NCBI RefSeq assembly: GCF_009659375.1
Contig: NZ_WJQT01000002.1
Coordinates: 62,001 to 126,000 of the forward strand
DNA length: 64,000 bases
DNA from: Fundicoccus ignavus
GTDB lineage: Bacteria > Bacillota > Bacilli > Lactobacillales > Aerococcaceae
Direction: 5' to 3'
The position numbers and the translations under genes were made by a program. The notes beneath the pieces are model-generated. The model searched no databases, was not told the origin of the DNA, and saw nothing but the letters and a program-made list of their open reading frames with translations. Shown here in pieces: positions 26,179 to 35,003 of this stretch (its first letter is position 1; each line of letters opens with the position of its first letter).

Positions 26179-27129
26179 TTGACTGAAATTTTATGGCAAA
26201 AGGTTATTGTATCGGTTGATACGGTAGATACACAATTAATTGATTGGATTAGTTATTTATTATTAGAGCAAGAAGCACAGGGGACAGAAGTGAACTACGC
26301 GTATGGTTATTTAGAAAATCATCCGGACTTATTTGGTGAAATGCCTCAAGAAATTTCAGATGAAATGCTAAAAAAAGATACTGAAATTATTGGATACTAT
26401 TCTGAAGAGCAAGTAATCGACTTAGAAACGTTAGACAAAGCTATTAAAGATGCTTTGTCAGAAGTGCAATATTCAATTAAATTAGAGTCTTTTGAAAACG
26501 AAAACTGGCAAAAAAATTGGATGCAACATTATCATGTACAACGTGTAAGTCGTTTTATTACGATAGCGCCTATTTGGGAAAAGTATGAAGGAAGTAAAGA
26601 CGAAAAAGTGATTCGATTAGATCCAGGTTTAGCTTTTGGAACTGGAACGCACCCCACAACACAGTTAGGTGTTCAAGGGTTAGAGATGTATATACGTGGT
26701 GGTGAAACGGTTTTAGATGTAGGAACGGGTTCGGGAATATTAGCTTTTGCTGCAGTGGCATTGGGAGCAGAAAAAGTTGATGGCTTTGATTTAGATCCGC
26801 AAGCGGTCGAAAGTGCAATTCAGAATAAAGATTTTCAAGCAGATATTGATATTTCTAATGTAAACTTTGCGGTTAATGATTTATTAGTTGGTGTGACCCA
26901 AGAAGCAGATTTAATTGTCGCGAATATTTTGCCACATATATTGGTTAATATGTTTGAGGATGCGAGAAAATTACTTAAAGACGATGGTTATCTGTTGTTA
27001 GGCGGAATTATTGAAGATCAAGCTACTAAATTAGAAGCTTCACTTAAAGAGCATGGCTGGAAAGTCGTTCAAAAGAATATTCTTAATGGATGGGTTGGTT
27101 ATGTAACTGAAAAGGAACGTGATGAATAG
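26179..27129 (+). CDS. prmA: Ribosomal protein L11 methyltransferase
   Basis: 316 residues, normal length. An N-terminal L11-recognition domain (~1-60, then WMQHYHV linker) precedes the SAM-binding domain with RLDPGLAFGTGTHPTTQLG and VLDVGTGSGILAFAA (~178-192), then NILPHILV. It trimethylates lysines and the N-terminus of L11. The start is TTG, preceded by AAAAGGGGAGA. The stop TAG shares its last G with the rsmE start GTG, so the two genes are translationally coupled. Confidence 0.94.
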   Translation: MTEILWQKVIVSVDTVDTQLIDWISYLLLEQEAQGTEVNYAYGYLENHPDLFGEMPQEISDEMLKKDTEIIGYYSEEQVIDLETLDKAIKDALSEVQYSIKLESFENENWQKNWMQHYHVQRVSRFITIAPIWEKYEGSKDEKVIRLDPGLAFGTGTHPTTQLGVQGLEMYIRGGETVLDVGTGSGILAFAAVALGAEKVDGFDLDPQAVESAIQNKDFQADIDISNVNFAVNDLLVGVTQEADLIVANILPHILVNMFEDARKLLKDDGYLLLGGIIEDQATKLEASLKEHGWKVVQKNILNGWVGYVTEKERDE

Positions 27130-27890
27130 TGCAACAATATTTTATCGACAAATTAGAAGTGTCTTTAAAAGAACGCATACCTTTATCTGAATTAGATAGT
27201 CATCATTTTCTTAATGTAATGAGAGCTAAAATAGGTACAGAAATAAAAGTAGTTGATAGAAAAGGTTTTGCCTATGTGGCACAGTTGGTCGAAATTAACG
27301 AACAAATAGCTTTACTTGAGATTGTTCGGTCTGTTGAAGCCATTTCAATCGAATTGCCAGTTAATGTGACGATTGCTTGTGGTTTATCGAAAAACGATAA
27401 AGTAGACACGATTGTGCAGAAAGCTACAGAATGTGGGATGAATGTATTTATCCCTTTAGCGTTGAAACGTGACGTAGTGAAATGGACAGGGAACAAAGTT
27501 AAGGCTAAAGTGGATCGTTTGGCAAAAATATCTAAGGCAGCTGCTGAACAGAGTCATCGTCTTGTAGTACCAGAAGTAAGTGATTTACAAACGTTGGATC
27601 AATTGATAAAAACAGCAGATAGTTTTGATGTAAAGCTTATAGCTTATGAAGAAACGGCTAAAGAAGGCCTCCACTCTCAATTAGCAGAAGTCTTTCGCCA
27701 ATTGGAACCTAGTCAGAAAGTATTGATGGTATTCGGTTCTGAAGGTGGTTTGGAGAGCAAAGAAGTAGAAAAGTTAGAGGCCGCTGGTTTCTTAGCGTGT
27801 AGTTTAGGACCCAGAATTTTACGTGCCGAAACTGCACCAATTTATTTCTTAAGTGCCTTGAGTTTTGCTTTAGAATTAGTTAAGGTATAA
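27129..27890 (+). CDS. rsmE: 16S rRNA (uracil(1498)-N(3))-methyltransferase
   Basis: 253 residues, a SPOUT methyltransferase with an N-terminal PUA-like domain. The knot-forming C-terminus shows MVFGSEGGLESKEVEKLEAAG and SLGPRILRAETA, the classical RsmE SAM loops, and QKATECGMNVFIPL lies in the middle. It methylates N3 of U1498 in 16S rRNA. The start is GTG, overlapping the prmA stop by one base (TAGTG), with AAGGA 11 bases upstream. Confidence 0.94.
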   Translation: MQQYFIDKLEVSLKERIPLSELDSHHFLNVMRAKIGTEIKVVDRKGFAYVAQLVEINEQIALLEIVRSVEAISIELPVNVTIACGLSKNDKVDTIVQKATECGMNVFIPLALKRDVVKWTGNKVKAKVDRLAKISKAAAEQSHRLVVPEVSDLQTLDQLIKTADSFDVKLIAYEETAKEGLHSQLAEVFRQLEPSQKVLMVFGSEGGLESKEVEKLEAAGFLACSLGPRILRAETAPIYFLSALSFALELVKV

Positions 27891-27925
27891 TAGCAATATA
27901 ATATTTATATGGAAGAGGTATTTTT

Positions 27926-28603
27926 ATGGAATTAAGTAAATATATTGATCATACTTTGTTGAAAGCAGATGCGACAGTTGATCAAATCAAAACATTATGT
28001 GAAGAAGCGGCTGAATACAATTTTATGTCTGTATGTATTAATCCAGTTCATATTCCACTGGCTAAAGAGTTATTAGCGGATAGCGATGTAAAAGTTTGTA
28101 CAGTAATTGGCTTCCCTCTAGGAGCTAATGCTACTGCAGTTAAAGCTTTTGAAGCTAAAACGGCTGTAGAAGACGGTGCAGATGAAGTTGATATGGTCAT
28201 CAATATTGGCGCAGCAAAAGCTGGTGACTGGGAAACTGTTGAAAAAGATGTGCGTGCAGTTGTTGAAGCAGTACCAGAAGAAGTGGTTGTTAAAGTGATT
28301 ATTGAAACTTCTTTATTAAATGATGAAGAAAAAACATTAGCTTCACAAGCAGCTCAACGAGGCGGAACAGACTTCGTTAAAACTTCAACAGGCTTTTCAA
28401 CTGGTGGAGCAACATTAGAAGACGTTACCTTAATGCGTCAAGCTGTAGGACCTGATTTGGGTGTTAAAGCAAGTGGAGGCGTATCTAACTATGCTGAAGC
28501 AATGGCAATGATTGAAGTAGGGGCAACACGTATTGGAGCTTCTAAAGGTATCGCAATCGTAACGCAAAAACCAGCAGAAGTTACTTCAGACGATAACTAT
28601 TAA
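27926..28603 (+). CDS. deoC: Deoxyribose-phosphate aldolase
   Basis: 225 residues. The Schiff-base Lys lies in [14 protein letters not shown]; the proton-relay Lys and Asp lie in [11 protein letters not shown] and [11 protein letters not shown]. It cleaves 2-deoxyribose-5-phosphate to glyceraldehyde-3-phosphate and acetaldehyde in deoxynucleoside salvage. GGAAGAGG precedes the ATG. It stands alone here, without the usual deoxynucleoside genes (pdp, cdd, deoB). A terminator and repeat copy D follow. Confidence 0.95.
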   Translation: MELSKYIDHTLLKADATVDQIKTLCEEAAEYNFMSVCINPVHIPLAKELLADSDVKVCTVIGFPLGANATAVKAFEAKTAVEDGADEVDMVINIGAAKAGDWETVEKDVRAVVEAVPEEVVVKVIIETSLLNDEEKTLASQAAQRGGTDFVKTSTGFSTGGATLEDVTLMRQAVGPDLGVKASGGVSNYAEAMAMIEVGATRIGASKGIAIVTQKPAEVTSDDNY

Positions 28604-28627
28604 TTAATTTAAAAGATACAATAAGAA

Positions 28628-28662
28628 AGACAGTCTAACTGAAATAGTTGGGCTGTCTTTTT
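28628..28662 (+). terminator. Terminator of deoC
   Basis: GACAG-CTAACT and AGTTGGGCTGTC pair around a short loop, ending CTTTTTC. Repeat copy D begins directly after it. Confidence 0.8.
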
Positions 28663-28666
28663 CATA

Positions 28667-28972
28667 GTATAAGGTTTTATAAGTTTTATGTTGATTTATC
28701 AAGCTTTATACTACGTTCAGCTGATGGTTTTCCAAGGCGGTGGTCGCTTTCAAAGCCTTCGCTAGCGCTTCATACTTTTCCAGCTCAATCGGCTAGGGTG
28801 TGTCTAATTCGCTGCGCTCAAAGTCACACCAAGCTACGCCGATTGCCCTTTATACCGCTATGGAAAACAATTAGCTGATCTACGTTAAATATTCCAACAA
28901 AAGTAAAGCGATATAATCAAATTATACTGCTAATCAGAATTTAAAATCTTTGGACTTGTCCGAGGTTTTCTT
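28667..28972 (+). repeat. Dispersed structured repeat, copy D
   Basis: About 305 bases, full length: TATAAGGTTTTATAAG at the left, TGGACTTGTCCGAGG plus TTTTCT at the right. The inner stem reads GGTGTGTC with CACACC where copy B has GCTCTGTC with CAGAGC, a compensatory change. CCAACAAAAGTAAAGCGATA is identical to copies B and E. Confidence 0.88.
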
Positions 28973-29019
28973 ATTTCCTATTTTATCTTGATGATCCTAT
29001 TGATTGATAAGAACAATGT

Positions 29020-29049
29020 TTGTATTTAAAAAGCAATATAGTGTATAAT
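29020..29049 (+). promoter_or_regulatory. Promoter of rel
   Basis: TTGTAT, an 18-base spacer and TATAAT lie 35 bases before the rel ATG, between repeat D and the gene. Confidence 0.6.
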
Positions 29050-29083
29050 AATTCTAATTAATTGTAGTAAAGGATGAAAGCTA

Positions 29084-31273
29084 ATGGCTCGCAATCAAGA
29101 ATTAACAGCACAAGAAGTAATTGATATTTGTGCAAGTTATATGAACGAAAAGAATACTAATTATGTTAAGAAAGCACTCGACTTTGCTACTATGGCGCAT
29201 GAAGGTCAAGTTCGACTTTCTGGAGAAGAATATATTAACCATCCCATTCAAGTGGCGGGTATCCTTGCTCAACTTCAAATGGACCCTGATACTGTTGCAA
29301 CTGGTTTTCTTCATGATGTTGTTGAAGATACAGAGTATACCTTAAAAGATATTACCAATGAATTTTCAGAAACCGTTGCATTATTAGTGGATGGTGTAAC
29401 AAAATTAGGGAAATTTAAATTTCAAAGTAAAGAAGAAGCCTTAGCTGAAAATCATCGGAAAATGCTGTTAGCCATGGCTAAAGATATTCGAATTGTGATG
29501 GTTAAATTAGCTGACCGTTTGCATAACATGCGTACGTTAAAGTACCAAAAGGAAAGTAAACAAATTGAGAAATCTCAAGAAGCGATTGAGATTTACGCGC
29601 CATTAGCTGATCGTATCGGTATGAACTTAATTAAATGGGAATTGGAAGATATTGCCTTGCGTTATATTAATCCAAGCGAGTATTATCGAATTGTCCGTCT
29701 TATGGATAGCAAACGTGACGAACGTGAGAAATATATACAAGAAGCGATTGTCGATATCAACGATGCGGTGGAAGAATTAGAGATTACCGCAGAAGTCTAT
29801 GGTAGACCGAAACATATTTATTCAATTTATCGCAAAATGGTTGATCAGAATAAAGACTTTGACAATATATATGACTTGTTAGCAATTCGTGTCTTGGTTA
29901 GTACCATTAAAGATTGTTATGCCGTTTTGGGTGCCATTCATACTAAGTGGAAACCAATGCCAGGCCGTTTCAAAGATTATATTGCGATGCCGAAAGCCAA
30001 CATGTATCAATCCATTCATACGACTGTGATAGGACCTTATGGTAAACCAGTTGAGATTCAAATTAGAACGTTCCAAATGCACGAAGTTGCTGAGTACGGG
30101 GTGGCAGCTCACTGGGCTTATAAGGAAGGTAAAACTGAAAAAGTTAATACTCAAGATAATATTCAGAAACAGTTGAACTGGTTTAGAGATTTAGTAGAAC
30201 TTCAAGATGAAGCCCAAGACGCGAGTGAATTCATGAATTTTGTTAAAGAAGATATCTTTAAAGACCAAGTTTACATCTTTACGCCCAAAGGCGATGTGTA
30301 TGAATTACCAAATGGTTCAGGCCCTATAGACTTTGCTTACCATATTCACTCTGAGATTGGGAATAAAACGATTGGTGCTAAGATTAATGGGAATATTGCT
30401 CCTTTGAATTATAAATTAAAAAATGGCGATATCGTTGAAATTTTGACAAACCCAAGTTCAAACGGACCTAGTCGAGATTGGTTAAGCTTCACTCAGACTA
30501 GTAAAGCGCGGAACCGTATTAAACGATTCTTTAAACTAAAAGATCGTGATCAGAACTCAGAACGTGGACAACAATTAATCGAAAAAGAACTCAAAGAGAG
30601 TAATAATAGTATTAAGTTAATTACCAAAAAACAAAATGAAAAAAATCTACTTGAAAGATTTAATTTTAATAGTTTAACTGATTTATATGCAGCCGTTGGT
30701 TTAGGGGAGTTATCTGTTTCGGCAGTATTGAATTTCCTAGGTATACTCCCAGAAAGAGAACCAGAGAAAATACCGACGCAAAATGAATCCCATCAGGCAC
30801 AACGCAGTAGAACTGTTCATGAAAGTGGAGTGGTAGTTGAAGGTGTAGATAACTTGATGATTCGTTTGAGTAGATGTTGTAGTCCGGTGCCGGGTGATGA
30901 AATTGTTGGTTATATCACACGAGGACGAGGGATTTCTGTTCACCGAGCAGACTGTGCAAACTTACAAAACGAACCCGATTTAAAACAAAGAACGATCCAT
31001 GTAGAGTGGGATATTGCTGATGAGTTAAGTACAGAGTATGAAACAGAATTATCTATTACAGGTTTTGATCGAACGGGATTAATCAATGACGTCCTACATG
31101 TTGTCAATCATACGGTTAAAAATCTTCGTAACGTGAATGGAAAAGTTGACGCTAATAGTACAGAGGTAGTTGTCATTAAAGTTGCGATTTCAAATGTTAA
31201 TCAACTAGAAAACTTAATGACAAAATTAAAAAATATTCCAGATGTATACGAAGTATCCCGAGTTAAATCTTAA
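29084..31273 (+). CDS. relA: Bifunctional (p)ppGpp synthetase/hydrolase Rel
   Basis: 729 residues, the length of long Rel proteins. In order: HD hydrolase (~30-200; HEGQVRLSGEEYINHP, FLHDVVEDTEY, KLADRLHNMRTL), synthetase (~235-370; PMPGRFKDYIAMPKANMYQS), TGS (~390-455; VYIFTPKGDVYELPNGSGP), the zinc-finger region with CCSPVPGDEIVGYITRGRG, and C-terminal ACT (~655-729). Both catalytic sites look intact, so it should make and degrade ppGpp, sensing uncharged tRNA on the ribosome. dtd follows at 17 bases. The ATG has AAAGGATG upstream. Confidence 0.96.
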   Translation: MARNQELTAQEVIDICASYMNEKNTNYVKKALDFATMAHEGQVRLSGEEYINHPIQVAGILAQLQMDPDTVATGFLHDVVEDTEYTLKDITNEFSETVALLVDGVTKLGKFKFQSKEEALAENHRKMLLAMAKDIRIVMVKLADRLHNMRTLKYQKESKQIEKSQEAIEIYAPLADRIGMNLIKWELEDIALRYINPSEYYRIVRLMDSKRDEREKYIQEAIVDINDAVEELEITAEVYGRPKHIYSIYRKMVDQNKDFDNIYDLLAIRVLVSTIKDCYAVLGAIHTKWKPMPGRFKDYIAMPKANMYQSIHTTVIGPYGKPVEIQIRTFQMHEVAEYGVAAHWAYKEGKTEKVNTQDNIQKQLNWFRDLVELQDEAQDASEFMNFVKEDIFKDQVYIFTPKGDVYELPNGSGPIDFAYHIHSEIGNKTIGAKINGNIAPLNYKLKNGDIVEILTNPSSNGPSRDWLSFTQTSKARNRIKRFFKLKDRDQNSERGQQLIEKELKESNNSIKLITKKQNEKNLLERFNFNSLTDLYAAVGLGELSVSAVLNFLGILPEREPEKIPTQNESHQAQRSRTVHESGVVVEGVDNLMIRLSRCCSPVPGDEIVGYITRGRGISVHRADCANLQNEPDLKQRTIHVEWDIADELSTEYETELSITGFDRTGLINDVLHVVNHTVKNLRNVNGKVDANSTEVVVIKVAISNVNQLENLMTKLKNIPDVYEVSRVKS

Positions 31274-31290
31274 TCTGAAAGGGCGTTTAT

Positions 31291-31737
31291 ATGCGAGTTG
31301 TTATTCAAAAAAGTCTTGAAAGTTCTGTTATCATTGATAAGCAAATGGTAGGGAAAATTGACAAAGGCTTTGTCTTGTTAGTAGGTGTGACACACGAAGA
31401 TACTCAGGCGGATGCAGAATATTGTGCGCGAAAAATTGCTAAAATGCGTTTGTTTGAAGATGAGAATGATAAAATGAATTTATCATTGGCTGAGGTAGAA
31501 GGGCAAATTCTGTCAATTAGCCAGTTCACGCTGTTTGCTAATACTAAAAAAGGGAATCGTCCAAGTTATACTGAGGCTGCACGACCAGAGTTAGCAGAAG
31601 AATTATATGATTATTTCAATGAACAATTAAGAGGTCATGGATTTGAAGTTGAAACAGGAAGATTCGGAGCTATGATGCAGGTGTCGATTTTAAACGACGG
31701 CCCCGTAACAGTTTTAATTGATTCAAAAAATCCATAA
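31291..31737 (+). CDS. dtd: D-aminoacyl-tRNA deacylase
   Basis: 148 residues, exact family size. MRVVIQKSLESSVII at the N-terminus, LSISQFTLFANTKKGNRPSY (catalytic SQFTL) and the C-terminal NDGPVTVLID (Gly-cisPro motif) are all present. It removes D-amino acids and glycine mischarged on tRNA. In an operon with rel, the order conserved across Firmicutes. Confidence 0.95.
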   Translation: MRVVIQKSLESSVIIDKQMVGKIDKGFVLLVGVTHEDTQADAEYCARKIAKMRLFEDENDKMNLSLAEVEGQILSISQFTLFANTKKGNRPSYTEAARPELAEELYDYFNEQLRGHGFEVETGRFGAMMQVSILNDGPVTVLIDSKNP

Positions 31738-31742
31738 TATAC

Positions 31743-31772
31743 AAAAACGCCAACTTATCGTTGGCGTTTTTT
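31743..31772. terminator. Bidirectional terminator between dtd and amidase
   Basis: AAAAACGCCAAC-TTATC-GTTGGCGTTTTTT, an 11-bp perfect stem with T-runs on both strands. Confidence 0.9.
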
Positions 31773-31780
31773 ATATGTTG

Positions 31781-33193
31781 TTATCTAAGTTGTGAAACTT
31801 GATCAAAGTAATTGATTAAGCCTTGTGTGATTGCTTGTGCAATATTTTGGTGATAATTATCATTAAAGATATATTGAAGATCATATTGATTACTCATATA
31901 ACCAAGCTCTAATAGAATGCTTGGTCGAGTATTCTCACGTAGAACATAATAATTTCCAAACAAAATACCAATGTTTTCTAAAGGCAATGGGGCAATCTGA
32001 TCATTGACTGACTGAGCAAGTAACTCATCAGATTCATGGTAATAATAAGTTGTTGTACCACTCCAAGTGGTGTCTTCAGATCCATCAAAATGTAAACTAA
32101 TAAAGGCATCGACTTGATTCAAGTTGCTAGCAGTTACTCGATCTTCTAATTCGATAAATTGATCATCAGGTCGAGTTAACATTACGGTTGCGCCTTGAGC
32201 TTCTAAAGCTGCTTTAAGCGCCATAGCAGTATCAAATGTTGCATCTTTCTCGAAGGAATCATTAATACTAATGGCTCCCGAATCTTCACCACCGTGTCCA
32301 GGGTCAATCATGATCGTCGCTTCTGACAAGCTGTTTGCACTTGGTAAGCCGATATGTCCTATTGAATATGTAGAGATTGAAACTCTTGTTGAATCAACGT
32401 AAGCTCTAATTCCAGTACTGTCCTCAACTAAGTAGAACTCATTACCTAAATCATCTTCAGCCGAGTCAATTAATGTGAGTTGTTCGCCATAAATTGCATA
32501 AGCAATTGGCTCAGCATAAAAACTTGGACTGTCTAGCAGTGGTTCTTCATTAGAACGAATACTTACAACAGCCTCAGCCTCAGCTCTTTGTCGCTCGATC
32601 TCATTCTTGTCATATGGGGCTTCTTCTTCAATCTCTTCTTCTGAATCAGGTACTACACTTTCCGAAACCAAATTAACTAAACGTGTCGGAATGTAACCAT
32701 AGACCCCATCAAAAGTAACACTTAACCAACCATTATCTTCAGCTTGAACATGTAAATATGAACCCGGTTCAATATTCTGAATAACTTTTGAAGATTCATC
32801 GGTTGAAGAATAGAGTGGGGTGTTAATTAAAATTTGAGCAGCTAAATCTTGGTCGTTTTCCAAAGTTGTATTCTCTAATAACCATTTGGGAATCCAGCCT
32901 TCAGTTTTACCGTTTACTCTGACCTTATACCAACCATTTTGTTCTTGTTTTAAATTAACTTCGATGCCTTGATCAAGTTGAATAATTGCTTGAGCATTCG
33001 TTGCAGGTCTAGTTCGTAAAATGACATTTTCTCGTTCGATTGAGAGTGTACTGTCAGTTAGTAGAAAAGTTATACATAATGCACTAACTGAAAGAATTAC
33101 GAATGTCATAAATGGAGGGAAAAACTTGCGAGAAAATAATAATTCAAAAATACGACGAACTGATTGTATATAAATCCCTCCTTCGTTTAACAT
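31781..33193 (-). CDS. SH3b-domain N-acetylmuramoyl-L-alanine amidase
   Basis: Up to 491 residues if counted from the ATG at 33256, 470 from the ATG at 33193. A membrane anchor (FMTFVILSVSALCITFLL) is followed by two bacterial SH3 domains (GWYKVRVNGKTEGWIPKWLL and GWLSVTFDGVYGYIPTRLV), an acidic linker, a third diverged SH3-like part and an Amidase_3 domain starting IMIDPGHGGEDSGAI with FISLHFDGSED and LLELGYMSN. It cleaves the amide bond between MurNAc and the stem peptide, outside the membrane. The start is unsettled: the only good SD (GAAGGAGGG, 33176-33184) is followed by ATT and ATA rather than a normal start codon, and the upstream ATGs lack an SD. Confidence 0.88.
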   Translation of the reverse strand: MLNEGGIYIQSVRRIFELLFSRKFFPPFMTFVILSVSALCITFLLTDSTLSIERENVILRTRPATNAQAIIQLDQGIEVNLKQEQNGWYKVRVNGKTEGWIPKWLLENTTLENDQDLAAQILINTPLYSSTDESSKVIQNIEPGSYLHVQAEDNGWLSVTFDGVYGYIPTRLVNLVSESVVPDSEEEIEEEAPYDKNEIERQRAEAEAVVSIRSNEEPLLDSPSFYAEPIAYAIYGEQLTLIDSAEDDLGNEFYLVEDSTGIRAYVDSTRVSISTYSIGHIGLPSANSLSEATIMIDPGHGGEDSGAISINDSFEKDATFDTAMALKAALEAQGATVMLTRPDDQFIELEDRVTASNLNQVDAFISLHFDGSEDTTWSGTTTYYYHESDELLAQSVNDQIAPLPLENIGILFGNYYVLRENTRPSILLELGYMSNQYDLQYIFNDNYHQNIAQAITQGLINYFDQVSQLR

Positions 33194-33414
33194 TTTTATA
33201 AAAAACATAAACTTATTATATAAACTTATGACTATTAATTCAAACCTGTTTATCATCTGTTATCTAACAGTAATATAACTGAGAAGTAGATGATATAAAA
33301 AGTTTTTTACCTTTAATAGTAGTGTGCACATCAAGCCGAAATATTAGTCCTAAATTTCCTATAAATACGAATGATTAAAATTCACTGAGAAAAAACACTT
33401 GACTTTAGGCGTGA

Positions 33415-33659
33415 AAATCAGTAATCTATACACAGTTAATAGTTCATTCGATGAAGTAGACAAGTAATTAAGACATTTTTAGAGAGCTAACCCCTTAGGC
33501 TGAAAGGGCGCAAGACTTAATGAAGACACTACCGAGAAGAGTAATGCAAAGTTACTCCGTTTACCGCGTTAAGGTTTGAGGTAATGTAAATTACAAAAAT
33601 AGGTGGTACCACGCAAATTCCGCGTCCTATGACAATTATTTGTCATAGGCGCTTTTTTT
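33415..33659 (+). promoter_or_regulatory. T-box leader of hisS-aspS (specifier GACAC)
   Basis: The T-box sequence AGGTGGTACCACG (33601-33613) and terminator GCGTCCTATGACA / TGTCATAGGCGC with T7 (33622-33659) are clear. Stem I carries the AGAGAG bulge region and the distal loop (GGCTGAAAGGGCGCAAG). The specifier region reads TGAAGACACTACC, where GAC (Asp, 33525-33527) overlaps CAC (His, 33527-33529). GAC followed by a purine fits the usual pattern best, so uncharged tRNA-Asp is the likely main signal. Confidence 0.92.
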
Positions 33660-33677
33660 ATATCCAGGAGGGAAATT

Positions 33678-35003
33678 ATGACAATTCAAAAAATGAAAGG
33701 GACAGAAGATATTCTGCCTCAAAATTCATATAAATGGCAATTTGTAGAAGATTCAGCAAGGGCTGTATTTGATACGTATCAATTTAAAGAAATCCGCACA
33801 CCGATGTTTGAAGCATATGAGCTGTTTAGTCGTTCTGTCGGCGACACAACTGATATTGTGTCGAAAGAAATGTATGATTTTAAAGATAAGGGTGATCGTC
33901 GTTTAGCACTTAGACCTGAGGGAACAGCGCCAGTTGTTAGATCTTATGTTGAGAACAAATTATTTGGACCTGAGCATCCGCAACCATTAAAAGTATATTA
34001 TATGGGGCCAATGTTCCGCTATGAAAGACCTCAAGCGGGTCGTCAACGTCAATTTAATCAAATTGGTATTGAGGTTTTTGGGAGTACAAATCCAGCTACC
34101 GATGCTGAGGGTATCGCACTAGCTTGGGATTTCCTACAGGAATTAGGGCTTGAAAAATTATCAATTCAATTAAACTCATTAGGTAGACCAGAAGCAAGAG
34201 CTGCTTATCGCCAAGCATTAGTTGAATACTTTACACCATTGCAAGATCAATTAAGTGCCGATTCTCAAAGACGTCTGACTGATAATCCATTAAGAATCAT
34301 TGATAGTAAAGATCCTAAAGATAAAGAGTTGGCTAAAAACGCACCAATTATTTTGGACTTCTTAAGTGAAGAAAGCAAACAACACTTTGAGCAAGTTCAG
34401 GCAATGCTAACAGCTTTGGATATTCCATTTGAAATTAACCCAACAATTGTTCGTGGCTTAGACTACTATCAAGATACTATCTTTGAGATTGTAGTAGAAG
34501 ATGAAACAATCGGTTCACAGTCAACTGTATGTGGTGGTGGACGTTACGATGGATTGGTAGAACAATTAGGCGGACCTCAAGCACCAGGTTTTGGCTTTGG
34601 TATGGGAGTAGAACGATTAATGTTGTTACTTGAAGATCAAGAAGTAGAAATCCCAGCTGAGGAACCAGTAGACGTTTATGTTATGGGCTTAGGTGAAGCG
34701 AGTAATATTATGGCTTTACAAATTGTTCAAGCAGCACGTTCTGAAGGATACTTGGCTGATAGAGATTACATGGGGCGTAGTATGAAGTCTCAGTTTAAAA
34801 CAGCTGCTAAATTAAATGCAAAATTGATTATGACCGTTGGTGACAACGAAGTTGAGCAACAAGTGGTTCAAGTGAAGAATCAAGAAAATGGTAAAAAATC
34901 AACCGTTAAATTATCGGAAGTTTTGGATGATTTTGTTGGGGTATACCGTCGAGCAACGGTAGATACAAGTGAAATTGATAAGTATTTTGGAGGAGAATTT
35001 TAA
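33678..35003 (+). CDS. hisS: Histidyl-tRNA synthetase
   Basis: 441 residues. Class II motifs are visible: motif 1 region [15 protein letters not shown], motif 2 [20 protein letters not shown], the His-specific [26 protein letters not shown], and motif 3 [16 protein letters not shown]-terminal anticodon-binding domain follows ([13 protein letters not shown] onward). It charges tRNA-His. AGGAGGG precedes the ATG by 6 bases. The stop overlaps the aspS start (TAATG). Controlled by the T-box upstream. Confidence 0.96.
   Translation: MTIQKMKGTEDILPQNSYKWQFVEDSARAVFDTYQFKEIRTPMFEAYELFSRSVGDTTDIVSKEMYDFKDKGDRRLALRPEGTAPVVRSYVENKLFGPEHPQPLKVYYMGPMFRYERPQAGRQRQFNQIGIEVFGSTNPATDAEGIALAWDFLQELGLEKLSIQLNSLGRPEARAAYRQALVEYFTPLQDQLSADSQRRLTDNPLRIIDSKDPKDKELAKNAPIILDFLSEESKQHFEQVQAMLTALDIPFEINPTIVRGLDYYQDTIFEIVVEDETIGSQSTVCGGGRYDGLVEQLGGPQAPGFGFGMGVERLMLLLEDQEVEIPAEEPVDVYVMGLGEASNIMALQIVQAARSEGYLADRDYMGRSMKSQFKTAAKLNAKLIMTVGDNEVEQQVVQVKNQENGKKSTVKLSEVLDDFVGVYRRATVDTSEIDKYFGGEF

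Noticed and set aside
28648-28878. 76-residue open frame spanning the deoC terminator and repeat copy D
   Set aside because: It starts inside a terminator hairpin and runs through the repeat; similarity to the frame in copy B is due to shared DNA, with no start or SD.
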